A DNA stretch of 64,000 bases from Ignavibacteriota bacterium (GTDB taxonomy: Bacteria > Bacteroidota > Ignavibacteria > UBA10030 > UBA6906): positions 1-64,000 of the forward strand of contig JADJHP010000002.1 in assembly GCA_016707525.1 (NCBI GenBank), read 5' to 3'. Under the pieces are notes generated by a model. It made no database searches. It was not told where the DNA came from and saw only the letters and a program-made list of their open reading frames with translations. Below are positions 30,547 to 38,565 of the stretch, piece by piece. Position 1 is the stretch's first letter. Each line of letters begins with the position of its first letter. The position numbers and the translations under genes were made by a program.

Positions 30547-32895
30547 ATGAGCGTGAACCAGGAACGTTCCATCCTGCTGGTCGAGGACGAGGCGATCATC
30601 GCACTGACGGAAGCAACGGCACTCCGGGGTTTCGGGTACTCCGTTCGTGTCGTGCACTCGGGTGAAGAGGCGGTCCGCGTCGCGCTCGGGAATGCGCGGG
30701 TCGACCTGATCCTTATGGATATCGATCTGGGGAGGGGGATCAGCGGCCCGGATGCGGCGGCCCGGATCCTCGCGGAGAGGAATGTGCCTATTGTGTTCCT
30801 GACCTCCCACCAGGAGGAGGATATGGTGGCGAAGGTCCGGGGGATCACCCGGTATGGCTACGTGATCAAGGATTCGGGGGATTTCGTGTTGCGGTCATCG
30901 ATCGAGATGGCGATCGAGTTGTTCCATGCCCATCAGTGCCTCACGACCGAGCTCGCCGAACGGACGCGCGTTCAGACGGAGCTCTCCACCTCGCAGCAGA
31001 TCACCGAGGACATCATCAACGCGATCCCGGCGCGGGTGTTCTGGAAGAGCAGGGACCTTGTCTACCTGGGCTGCAATACGGTCTTTGCCCGTGATGCCGG
31101 GTTCACTTCCCCCGGGGAGATCATCGGGAAGGATGATTTTGCCATGGGGTGGCGCGACCAGGCGGAGCTCTATCGGGCCGACGACCGCCATGTGATCGAA
31201 AGCGGTCAACCGAAACTTCTGATCGAAGAGCCCCAGACCACCCCTGAGGGGGCGACCATGACCCTGCTCACCAGCAAGATCCCTTTGCGGCGGGGCGATG
31301 GAGAGGTGATCGGGATCCTCGGGATCTATCTTGATATCACCGCCCGTAAGAGAGCCGAGGAAGAGGTCCAGATGCTCTCGCACCTGACCGACGACCACCC
31401 CGATCCGGTCATGCGGATCTGGGAGGATGGAACCATCTTCTATGCGAACAGGGCCAGCGATCCGGTCCTGGCTGCCTGGAAGTGCACGCGGGTGCAGCGG
31501 ATCCCGCTGGAATGGCAGGAGGTTGTCACCGCTGCGGTCCAGCGCCGCGCCTCCACACGGAGAGAGATGCTGAGCGATGTGCGGCAGTATTCTCTGCTGG
31601 TGATCCCGGTGAAGGACTGTTCGTGGGTCAGCGTGTACGGACGGGATATCACGGAGAACAAACGGAGCAGGGAAGTGATCGAACGACGTATCCATGCTTT
31701 GACCCAGCCCGGCGAGCAAGGCGACGTCACGTTCGAAGACCTGTTCGACCGCGAGGAGATCCAGCGCATTCAGGACGAGTTCTCCGATGCCACGGGGGTC
31801 GCATCCATCATTACGCATGTCGATGGGACGCCACTGACTGCGCCCAGCAATTTCACCTCTCTGTGCAGTGATATCATCCGGAAGACGGAGCGGGGCTGCG
31901 TGAACTGCTTCCGGTCGGATGCGGCCATCGGCCGGTATCATCCGGCGGGGCCCGTGGTGCAGCAATGCCTGAGCGGTGGGTTATGGGATGCGGGCGCGAG
32001 CATCACGGTCGGCAACCGGCATATCGCGAATTGGTTGATCGGTCAGGTGCGCGATGAGACCCAATCGGACGAAGTGATGTGCGCGTATGCGCGCGAGATC
32101 GGCGCGGACGAGGATCTGTTCATCGAGGCGTTTCGCCAGGTCCCTGCCATGACGCGCGCGCAGTTCGAACGGATCGCGACGATGCTCTTTTCGATGGCAG
32201 GGCAGTTGTCCCGTGCTGCCTACCAGAATATCCAGCAGGCCAGGTTGATCACGGAGCAGGAACGGGCGCAGGACAGGATCACCCATCTCCTTCAGGAAAA
32301 GGAGTTGCTGCTCAAAGAAGTACATCACCGCATCAAGAACAATATGAACACGGTCATGAGCCTGCTGTCGCTGCAGGCGCGGAGCATGAATGACCCTGCG
32401 CTCGCCGGGGCACTCGGTGATGCCCGGCGTCGCATCCAGAGTATGATGCTGCTGTATGAGAAGCTGTACCGTTCCGAAGGATTCCGGGATCTCCCTGTCG
32501 CTGCGTATCTTCAGGCCCTCATCAGGGATATCCTGGCGGGTTTCCCGAACAAGGATGTGGTGCAACTGGAGGTGGACATTCAGGACTTCCCGATGGAGAC
32601 GAGGCAGCTCTCGGCGGTCGGGCTCATTGTCAATGAACTGCTGACGAATGCGATGAAGTACGCGTTCGCCGGGCGGGAGGGGGGGATGATCCGCATAGCG
32701 GCGACCGTGCAGGGGAAACGGGCCCGGGTCGAGGTCCGTGACGATGGTGTCGGGATCCCCCCGGGGTTCGAACTGCAATCGTCTCCCGGGTTCGGCCTGA
32801 AACTTGTCGATATGCTCACCCAGCAGATCGAGGGAACGCTCCGCATCGAACGGGAGGGCGGGACGGCGTTCATCCTGGAGTGCGACGCCGGATGA
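30547..32895 (+). CDS. Hybrid sensor: receiver + PAS + PocR + HisKA_2 histidine kinase
   Basis: 782 residues from the ATG at 30547; longer in-frame starts lie inside the receptor gene. Domain order: response-regulator receiver at 1-125 (LVEDEAII, DLILMDIDLG with the phospho-acceptor Asp, FLTSH, Lys in GYVIKD); a PAS domain (about 150-270, ending ILGIYLDITARKRAEEE); a weaker second PAS-like region (to about 380); a PocR ligand-binding domain at about 395-560 (DLFDREEIQRIQDEF, CVNCFRSDAAIGRY, IANWLIGQV); HisKA_2 with phospho-acceptor His in LLLKEVHHRIKNNMNTVMSL; and HATPase (NELLTNAMKYAFAGREGG, DDGVGIP, GFGLKLV). PocR domains are thought to bind small organic ligands and contain a CxxC-like Cys cluster, present here. 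It probably shares a transcript with the TonB receptor 38 nt upstream. Confidence 0.9.
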   Translation: MSVNQERSILLVEDEAIIALTEATALRGFGYSVRVVHSGEEAVRVALGNARVDLILMDIDLGRGISGPDAAARILAERNVPIVFLTSHQEEDMVAKVRGITRYGYVIKDSGDFVLRSSIEMAIELFHAHQCLTTELAERTRVQTELSTSQQITEDIINAIPARVFWKSRDLVYLGCNTVFARDAGFTSPGEIIGKDDFAMGWRDQAELYRADDRHVIESGQPKLLIEEPQTTPEGATMTLLTSKIPLRRGDGEVIGILGIYLDITARKRAEEEVQMLSHLTDDHPDPVMRIWEDGTIFYANRASDPVLAAWKCTRVQRIPLEWQEVVTAAVQRRASTRREMLSDVRQYSLLVIPVKDCSWVSVYGRDITENKRSREVIERRIHALTQPGEQGDVTFEDLFDREEIQRIQDEFSDATGVASIITHVDGTPLTAPSNFTSLCSDIIRKTERGCVNCFRSDAAIGRYHPAGPVVQQCLSGGLWDAGASITVGNRHIANWLIGQVRDETQSDEVMCAYAREIGADEDLFIEAFRQVPAMTRAQFERIATMLFSMAGQLSRAAYQNIQQARLITEQERAQDRITHLLQEKELLLKEVHHRIKNNMNTVMSLLSLQARSMNDPALAGALGDARRRIQSMMLLYEKLYRSEGFRDLPVAAYLQALIRDILAGFPNKDVVQLEVDIQDFPMETRQLSAVGLIVNELLTNAMKYAFAGREGGMIRIAATVQGKRARVEVRDDGVGIPPGFELQSSPGFGLKLVDMLTQQIEGTLRIEREGGTAFILECDAG

Positions 32896-32979
32896 ATCGC
32901 GAACGGATCACCGGCCTCTTCCGGTTGTTCCGCCCTGAATTGCCGTGTTGATCATTCTCCGGGTGGCCATCGCCTGAAC

Positions 32980-34083
32980 TCAGGTGCCCACCGCTTTCCA
33001 TGGTGCGGGTCCGGTGGGGGGCGACGGTGGGATCTTGCGCGCCAGGGCATACTCCACGATGGTCCGGAGCGTCGTACCGAAGGTCATGCCTGCCTTCTCC
33101 GCGGATTCCATGAACGAGACCCCTTCGGTGAGGTCCGGATTGGGGTTGATCTCGAGGACCGATACCCGGTTCTTCCTGTCGAGACGGATATCCAACCGCG
33201 CATAATCGCGGCAGCCGGTCACCTGGAATGCACGAACGGCGATGTCCTCGACCCTCCGGAGGACACGCTGGCTGAGGCGCGCAGGACACACGGTGTGGAT
33301 GCGGTGGTACTCCTCGTGCAGGGGATTCCATTTTGCGTCATAACTGATGATGCGCGGACTGTCCGGTGGCAACTCCGAGAAATCGAATTCGATGATCGGA
33401 AGGACGCGCGGGGGAGAGTTGCCGATGACGGCGACATGCAGTTCCTTGCCTTCGATGTACTCCTCGACCAGGATCGGCGGGGAGAACTCCGCGAAGATCC
33501 TCTCCAGCTGTCCCACCAATGACCCGTAATCATGGACCACCGAGTCCTTGCTGACCCCGGCGCTGGCGTCCTCGCGCGCAGGCTTGATCATGAGGGGGTA
33601 GTGCAGGCCATGCCTGCGGGGGATGGCGGGCTTGTGCAGGAGCCTGAATCTGGGTGTGGGGATACCGTGCGCCAGGAGGACCTGTTTGGCGAGGGCCTTG
33701 CGGTTGCAGAGCGCCAGGGCGAACGGGCCGGCACCGGTATACGGTATCTGAAACAGGTCGTACAGGCCCGCAACAGAGCCTTCCAGGCCCTGCCTGTCGT
33801 GGAAGGACTCGACAAGGTTGAAGACCACGTCCGGGTTCCGACGAAGGGCGTTCTGCAGGATACGGAGATCGTCCTTCACATTGACGACGCGCACCTGAAA
33901 CCCCTCGTTCTCCAGGGCTTTGGCGATGTCGCTGATCTCATCCTGAACCGTGGCCACCGCGATGGGGTAGGAGGGGGTGAATCCCAGGCTGGCCGGATCA
34001 ACGTTCTTCAGGGCTTCATATTCATCGCTTCCTACCTGGTTGAACAGGAGCAGGACATCGGGTCGTGGTCTTCGGGAGGGCAT
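32980..34083 (-). CDS. D-Ala-D-Ala ligase-like ATP-grasp enzyme
   Basis: 367 residues from the ATG at 34083, with GGAGAAGGAG about 10 nt upstream. ATP-grasp fold related to D-alanine-D-alanine ligase (Ddl). The N-terminal domain contains LLLFNQVGSDEYEALKNVD in place of the usual Ddl opening. VVFNLVESFHDRQGLEG, IPYTGAGPFALALCNRK (Lys for ATP), FPLMIKPA-like YPLMIKPAREDASAGVS, VEEYIEGKELHVAVIGN and the metal-binding LEINPNPDLTEG are all present. The family forms an amide bond using ATP through an acyl phosphate; canonical Ddl catalytic His/Ser pairing is not obvious, so the substrate is probably not D-alanine. It is divergent from a C39-like peptidase, which suggests a peptide-making/peptide-cutting pair. 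Confidence 0.82.
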   Translation of the reverse strand: MPSRRPRPDVLLLFNQVGSDEYEALKNVDPASLGFTPSYPIAVATVQDEISDIAKALENEGFQVRVVNVKDDLRILQNALRRNPDVVFNLVESFHDRQGLEGSVAGLYDLFQIPYTGAGPFALALCNRKALAKQVLLAHGIPTPRFRLLHKPAIPRRHGLHYPLMIKPAREDASAGVSKDSVVHDYGSLVGQLERIFAEFSPPILVEEYIEGKELHVAVIGNSPPRVLPIIEFDFSELPPDSPRIISYDAKWNPLHEEYHRIHTVCPARLSQRVLRRVEDIAVRAFQVTGCRDYARLDIRLDRKNRVSVLEINPNPDLTEGVSFMESAEKAGMTFGTTLRTIVEYALARKIPPSPPTGPAPWKAVGT

Positions 34084-34143
34084 GCCGGGGTTCTCCTTCT
34101 CCAGATAATAAAGGGAGTTCGGGGGGCAAAGACAACACCTTCC

Positions 34144-34175
34144 GTTGCGTCCTGTGTGAAGATTACCTACCTTGC
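34144..34175 (+). promoter_or_regulatory. Promoter-like element of C39-like peptidase gene
   Basis: GTTG (34144-34147), 20-nt spacer, TACCTTGC (34168-34175), 37 nt before the ATG at 34213. The ATP-grasp gene starts at 34083 on the other strand, so this 130-nt gap serves both genes. Confidence 0.4.
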
Positions 34176-34212
34176 ACCGAATAAACATCGATCACATACG
34201 GTGACTCTGTTC

Positions 34213-35079
34213 ATGGGTATCACTCCCCAGCCGAACGTCTGGCAGTGCGGGCCATTCGCCCTGAAGCACGCACTCATCACTCTCGGCATCTTCGCTGATG
34301 AGGCAACGATCACCCGGATCGCCGGTACCAGCGTGGACAACGGCACGGACGAAAAGCAGCTCGCCCTGGCGGCGCGACACTACCACTGCGAGTTGCCCAT
34401 GATCCGGCGGCATCGGCCCGAGAAAGCGCGCACCGAACTCCTTGGCTACCTCCGGCGCGGCATTCCGGCGCTCCTCTGTCTGTACAAGTGGAGTCACTGG
34501 GTGGCGATCGTGAAGGCGGAGCGCGGGCAGTTCATCGTGCTCGACAGTGAGGTCAAAGCGGTGTTGATGATCCTGTCCTGGGGCGAATTGAGAAACAGGT
34601 GGGTGTATCACCTGAAGGATGAATACGACCGCGATCACCGTGAGCCGGTCTTTGACCTGCATCCGGTGATCCCCCGCAAACGGGTACAGACCAAAGCACG
34701 GTTCTCGATCGCGCGTGCACGCTACCTGCGCAGGCCGGAACACCGGTCGCTCGCGCATCTGTGGGACCAATATCTCGTTGATCTCATGGCGATCGCCAAG
34801 CCCCGCACATCACTGAGTGTGCACGTCATTTCTCTGGGCGAGTTCTTCCGTCGGCATGACAAGATGATCCTGGACCAGGTTGACTACTGGCACGGAGAGA
34901 TCGATCGCCCCATGGCGGCGAAGGTCCTGCAGGACCTCCACTTCGTGGCCGACACATACGGACTTGTGATCCACGAGGAGGACGAGAAGCGCGCCATAGC
35001 GGGTATCACTTCTCTTCTGACCCTCTGGGCTGCCGGGCGGTTCGGCAGTTCGGCGGTGTACGAGGACCCCGGCGCCTGA
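34213..35079 (+). CDS. C39-like cysteine peptidase
   Basis: 288 residues from the ATG at 34213 (GTG at 34201 is an alternative); no signal peptide, so cytoplasmic. Papain-like C39 features: PNVWQCGPFALKHALITLG with the oxyanion Gln and catalytic Cys near residues 10-13, SHWVAIVK with the catalytic His near residue 96, and FIVLDSE with the Asp about 13 residues later. The C-terminal half (about 150-288) is an unassigned helical domain rich in charged residues. Stand-alone C39 domains trim peptides, classically after double-Gly leaders, but no ABC transporter or precursor peptide is seen nearby. Divergent arrangement with the ATP-grasp ligase suggests a shared peptide-like substrate. Confidence 0.75.
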   Translation: MGITPQPNVWQCGPFALKHALITLGIFADEATITRIAGTSVDNGTDEKQLALAARHYHCELPMIRRHRPEKARTELLGYLRRGIPALLCLYKWSHWVAIVKAERGQFIVLDSEVKAVLMILSWGELRNRWVYHLKDEYDRDHREPVFDLHPVIPRKRVQTKARFSIARARYLRRPEHRSLAHLWDQYLVDLMAIAKPRTSLSVHVISLGEFFRRHDKMILDQVDYWHGEIDRPMAAKVLQDLHFVADTYGLVIHEEDEKRAIAGITSLLTLWAAGRFGSSAVYEDPGA

Positions 35080-35099
35080 TGCCGGGCACAGGGCTGGGA

Positions 35100-36741
35100 C
35101 TACACGATCTTGAATGCCAGCGCTTCCGGCCGGGTCGCATCGCGCTCCGGGAGGGAGATCGTCAGTCCGTCGGTGCTCCGTTCGAAATGCAGTGTGCCAC
35201 CCCCGAGCACCTCTACCCGACGGATCTGTTGAGGACGGAGAGCACATTCTGATCCCAGGCTCTTCACGGACACGGTGCCACGGTCCGGTCTCGCCAGGCA
35301 AATAGCGTAGAGCGCGTCGCCCTTCGTCGTGAAGCGGAAGTCCTGAGCGCCGAACGCTTCTCCCCCTTCATTGAATCCCTGATCCTTGATGGGCTTCGCC
35401 TTCTCCATCGCTGGCCCCTCGCCGAACACGTTCCATGGGCGTGTACCGTAGATCGCCTCACCGTTCACCTTCATCCACGCGCCGACCGCTTCCACGATCG
35501 CCGATTCCTTGCTGTCGATCGTTCCGTCGCCGCGCACCGGGATGTTGAGAAGCAGAACGCCGTTCTTGCTGACGATGTCTGCCAGCCCATGGATGACCTC
35601 TGCGGGCGACTTGTACGTGTTCTCGTCCACGCGCCGTTGGTCGTAGTGCCAGCTGCCAATGCAGGTATCAGTCTGCCACACGAACGGCTCGATCTGATTG
35701 CTGCGGCCGCGCTCGATATCCCACACCATGCACTTCCGCTGTTCCTCGTTCAGGACCTTTCCGTTGAGCACTGCTTCAAGGCGTCCGTGCCGCTCGATGC
35801 TGCGGTTGTAGTGGTGCGCCGCGATCCTCAGACCCACATCGCTTATCGGCCACAGGGGCAGCGCCGTGTCGTCGAAGTAGACGAGGTCCGGTTCGTACTG
35901 ATCGATAAGATCGATGGTCCGGTTGTAGAACTTGTCGCAGTAGGCCTTCCCGGGGACCGCCGCGCCATTGCCCCACTCCCACATTTTCCCGGTATCATTC
36001 CCTGTGCTCCGGGGATGGTCTTGCGCGTAGAGTTCCTGCGGATCATATCCTTCCCACCACGTTCCCTTGCCATCTTCCTTGCGCAGGGTCCCATCGTACC
36101 GGACCCCCTTGAGAGGCCCCTCGTTGTCGGAACCCTGCGCAGGCTCGTAGAAGAGATGGGCGTGCGCGGCATGAACGCTGACGCCGAACCGGAGGCCATG
36201 AGCCCGTGCAGCCTTCGCCCAACCGCCGATGAGGTCCTTGCGCGGGCCGAGGTTGACGGAATTCCAGGGTTGGTGCGCACTGTTGTAGTTGTCGAAATTG
36301 TCGTGATGGTTCGCCATGGCCACAAAGAAGCGTGCACCGGCGTTCTTGTACATCCCGACGAGGTGGTCCGGGTCCCAGCGCTCCGCTTTCCATTGGTGGA
36401 TGACGTCCTTGAACCCCACCTTCGACGGATGTCCATAGTGTGCGCAGTGATACTTGTACACACGGCTCCCTTCTTCATACATGCCGCGCGCGTACCAATC
36501 GCCAGCTCCGGGCTGGCACTGGGCTCCCCAGTGCGCCCAGATCCCGAACTTTGCGTCCTGATACCATGCCGGGGTCGCGAATTGCCTGAGCGACTCCCGC
36601 CCATGTCGGGTCGAAGTGCAGACCCGCGGTGGGATCGAGCAAGCGGGTGAACCCCGGCAGACTCCCGGCTGATGTGCGGCTGCTGAGGAGCGCAGCCGGG
36701 ACGCCGGCGGCAAGCGTTCTGAGAACATCTCTGCGTTTCAT
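35100..36741 (-). CDS. Alpha-L-fucosidase, GH29, Tat-type signal, one frameshift
   Basis: About 546 residues when repaired. The ATG at 36741 begins a twin-arginine signal (MKRRDVLRTLAAGVPAALLS), so export is probably by Tat. The frame then slips near 36600 in a GGG run: HFDPTWAG should continue ESLRQFATPAWY, in the next frame. The 1642-nt span needs removal of exactly one base. The catalytic domain shows FGIWAHWGAQCQPGAGDWYARGMY, ANHHDNFDNYNS (GH29 His motif), GWAKAARAHGLRFGVSVHAAHAH and YFDDTALPLWP, whose first Asp is the expected nucleophile. It differs clearly from the GH29 protein at 5740 and is not a duplicate of it. The start lies 14 nt after arsC, an unusual operon position. Confidence 0.88.
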
Positions 36742-36754
36742 GGCCGGGCAGACC

Positions 36755-37195
36755 CTATTCCTTTTCGACAACGGTTGTTTCCACGAATCGCTTCACGGCA
36801 GCCTTGATCAGATCGCGGACCTGGCGGGAGCGGTCCAGGCGTTCTTCGCGACTGCCGGTGAAGGACGAGGGGTCGGGAAAGTCCCAGTGGATGCGCTCTC
36901 CCTTGCCGGGAAATACCGGGCACTTCTCCGCCGCGGTCTCGTCGCAGACCGTGATGACGTACGTGAACTGTCTGCCGCTGCTCAGGAATTGCGAGACACC
37001 CTTGGGGATGTTCCGGGAGATGTCGATGCCATCCTCCCGCATCACCTCAACGACGAGGGGGTTGAGGACACCCGGTTCGAGGCCTGCGCTCTCGCCGCGG
37101 AACTTCTCCTCGCCGAAGTGGTTCAGATATGCCTCCGCCATCTGACTCCGGGCGCTGTTGTGAATGCACACGAAGAGTACGCTCGCTCGGTACAT
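36755..37195 (-). CDS. arsC: Thioredoxin-coupled arsenate reductase
   Basis: 146 residues, LMW phosphatase fold. It reduces arsenate to arsenite in the cytosol using three cysteines that end as a disulfide reduced by thioredoxin. The P-loop CIHNSARSQ (CX5R) lies at about residues 10-16; the second and third Cys are in VCDETAAEKCPVFPG, 7 apart as in the Staphylococcus aureus/Bacillus type. DFPDPSSF supplies the conserved Asp-Pro. Length is typical. It is the third gene after arsR and arsM, 16 nt from arsM, under the ArsR-type operator at 38417. Confidence 0.95.
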   Translation of the reverse strand: MYRASVLFVCIHNSARSQMAEAYLNHFGEEKFRGESAGLEPGVLNPLVVEVMREDGIDISRNIPKGVSQFLSSGRQFTYVITVCDETAAEKCPVFPGKGERIHWDFPDPSSFTGSREERLDRSRQVRDLIKAAVKRFVETTVVEKE

Positions 37196-37211
37196 GGGTC
37201 GGTTCCTTCGC

Positions 37212-38030
37212 TTATCGTGCCGGCTTCTCTGCGAACACCGTGACGCTGAAGATGCCTATCGTGTTGTCCCTGAGTTCCTGCAGTTGTCCTGGTGTAAGAT
37301 ACTTATTCAGTATCTCTTCCGGAACATCAATTTTGCGTTCCTTCTGAATGGTCACCTGTGCGAACCCTGCATCTGCGATCACCCGCAGATACTCCTCCTT
37401 TTGCACGGCTCCTGCGATGCAGCCTGCATACAGCGCCGCATCATGGCGTGCCGACTCGGGGAGTTCGCCCTTGAGGACGATATCGGAGATGCTGAAATGT
37501 CCGCCGGGTTTGAGGATCCGGTAGGTCTCGGAGAATGCCTTGACCTTGTCGGGAACGAGGTTCATGACGCAATTGCTGACAACGACATCGGCGGTATCGT
37601 TCTCGACCGGCATCTGCTCGATGTCGCCGAGTCGGAACTCGACGTTGGTGTATCCCAGTTTCGTTGCGTTCGCGCGGGCGCGGGCGATCATTTCATCGGT
37701 CATGTCGATCCCGATGACACGGCCCTCTGCCCCCGTCACGGAACGGGCGATGAAGCAGTCATTGCCTGCTCCGGAGCCCAGGTCGACGACCGTATCGCCT
37801 TTCTTGATCTGCGCGAATTCCGTCGGCAGCCCACAGCCCAGCGCCAGATCGGCCTCCGGTGCATATCCGGCCAGTTTCGAATAGTCCTCGGCCATCACGG
37901 TGAATTCCACCGGCGCGGAACAGCCACACGTGCTGCCGCAACACGACGACTGGTTCTGTTCCTTCGATTGTCCGGCGATGGCGCCGTACTTCTGGCGCAC
38001 CATGTCTTTGATCTCCTGGTTCGATTCCAT
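37212..38030 (-). CDS. arsM: Arsenite S-adenosylmethionine methyltransferase
   Basis: 272 residues from the ATG at 38030; a GTG one codon earlier is equally open. AGAAGGAG precedes it. It methylates As(III) with SAM to mono-, di- and trimethyl arsenicals. The N-terminus has the Cys-rich SSCCGSTCGCSAP patch typical of bacterial ArsM, then the class I SAM motif VVDLGSGAGNDCFIA and the acidic post-II residue in VIGIDMTDEMI. The arsenic-binding Cys lie in VVSNCVMNLVPDK and YAGCIAGAV. It follows arsR by 57 nt. No arsenite efflux pump (ArsB or Acr3) is encoded in the window, so methylation plus diffusion may be the main exit route. Confidence 0.95.
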   Translation of the reverse strand: MESNQEIKDMVRQKYGAIAGQSKEQNQSSCCGSTCGCSAPVEFTVMAEDYSKLAGYAPEADLALGCGLPTEFAQIKKGDTVVDLGSGAGNDCFIARSVTGAEGRVIGIDMTDEMIARARANATKLGYTNVEFRLGDIEQMPVENDTADVVVSNCVMNLVPDKVKAFSETYRILKPGGHFSISDIVLKGELPESARHDAALYAGCIAGAVQKEEYLRVIADAGFAQVTIQKERKIDVPEEILNKYLTPGQLQELRDNTIGIFSVTVFAEKPAR

Positions 38031-38087
38031 CACGCTTCTCCTTCTGCATGTTATCGGTATATTGCGATGAGTCAGGGCAAAAAAAAG

Positions 38088-38408
38088 TCAGCAGCATTTC
38101 CGGATGTTGGTCAGGAACTCTGCAAGCAGATGACGGGCTTCATCCCACGCAGCCTTGTCGATGCAGTAGCAGACGCGTGGTCCCTCGGTCTCGCCCTTCA
38201 CGAGGCCAACACGTTTCAACTCCGCGAGGTGCTGGGAGACGGTCGACTGGGAGAGGGGAAGCTGATCCACGATGTCGCCGCAGATACATGCGTCCTGCCG
38301 GGCAAGGAATTCCAGGATCGCGATCCTCGCGGGATGCGCCAGTGCCTTGGCGAGATCGGCGATCCGGTTCTCACGGGCGCCGAAGGATGATGTCTTGGAG
38401 AGTCCCAT
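38088..38408 (-). CDS. arsR: ArsR-family transcriptional repressor
   Basis: 106 residues from the ATG at 38408. Winged-helix SmtB/ArsR fold with LAHPARIAILEFLARQDACICGDIVDQLPLSQSTVSQHLAELKRVGLVKGE. The metalloid-sensing Cys pair C-x-C is in DACICGDI at the start of the DNA-binding helix, as in the E. coli type ELCVCDL. Extra Cys occur in RVCYCID and at the C-terminus (IRKCC), which could add ligands. It should repress its own operon (arsR-arsM-arsC) by binding the perfect inverted repeat at 38417-38434 and release it on As(III). Confidence 0.95.
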   Translation of the reverse strand: MGLSKTSSFGARENRIADLAKALAHPARIAILEFLARQDACICGDIVDQLPLSQSTVSQHLAELKRVGLVKGETEGPRVCYCIDKAAWDEARHLLAEFLTNIRKCC

Positions 38409-38416
38409 AGTTCTTA

Positions 38417-38434
38417 TATCGTAATGATACGATA
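38417..38434. promoter_or_regulatory. ArsR operator candidate, perfect inverted repeat
   Basis: TATCGTA (38417-38423), spacer ATGA, TACGATA (38428-38434): a perfect 7-bp inverted repeat just before the arsR ribosome-binding region. It overlaps the -7 part of the promoter-like element at 38422-38453, so a bound repressor would block RNA polymerase. Confidence 0.7.
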
Positions 38435-38453
38435 AAGGTTGCACGCACGCAAG
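38422..38453 (-). promoter_or_regulatory. Promoter-like element of ars operon
   Basis: On the minus strand CTTG (38450-38453), 20-nt spacer, TATCATTA (38422-38429). The predicted start is near 38415, only a few bases before the arsR ATG region, giving a very short leader. Confidence 0.4.
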
Positions 38454-38565
38454 CAGTATCTTTCCTCATGCATGGTTCCTCCCACTACGCCGCGTCCGCG
38501 CTTGAAGGATGGACATGGCATGCAGCCCCGTGCCGAACCCTGTCCCTTCCCTCCGTGTTCTATAG

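Noticed and set aside
27532..32895. Classical SusC/SusD polysaccharide utilisation locus
   Set aside because: The TonB receptor is followed by a sensor kinase, and no SusD-type lipoprotein is present near either receptor.
35100..36741. Recent duplication of the GH29 gene at 5740
   Set aside because: The two proteins differ in signal type, domain layout and most motifs; they are distant members of one family.
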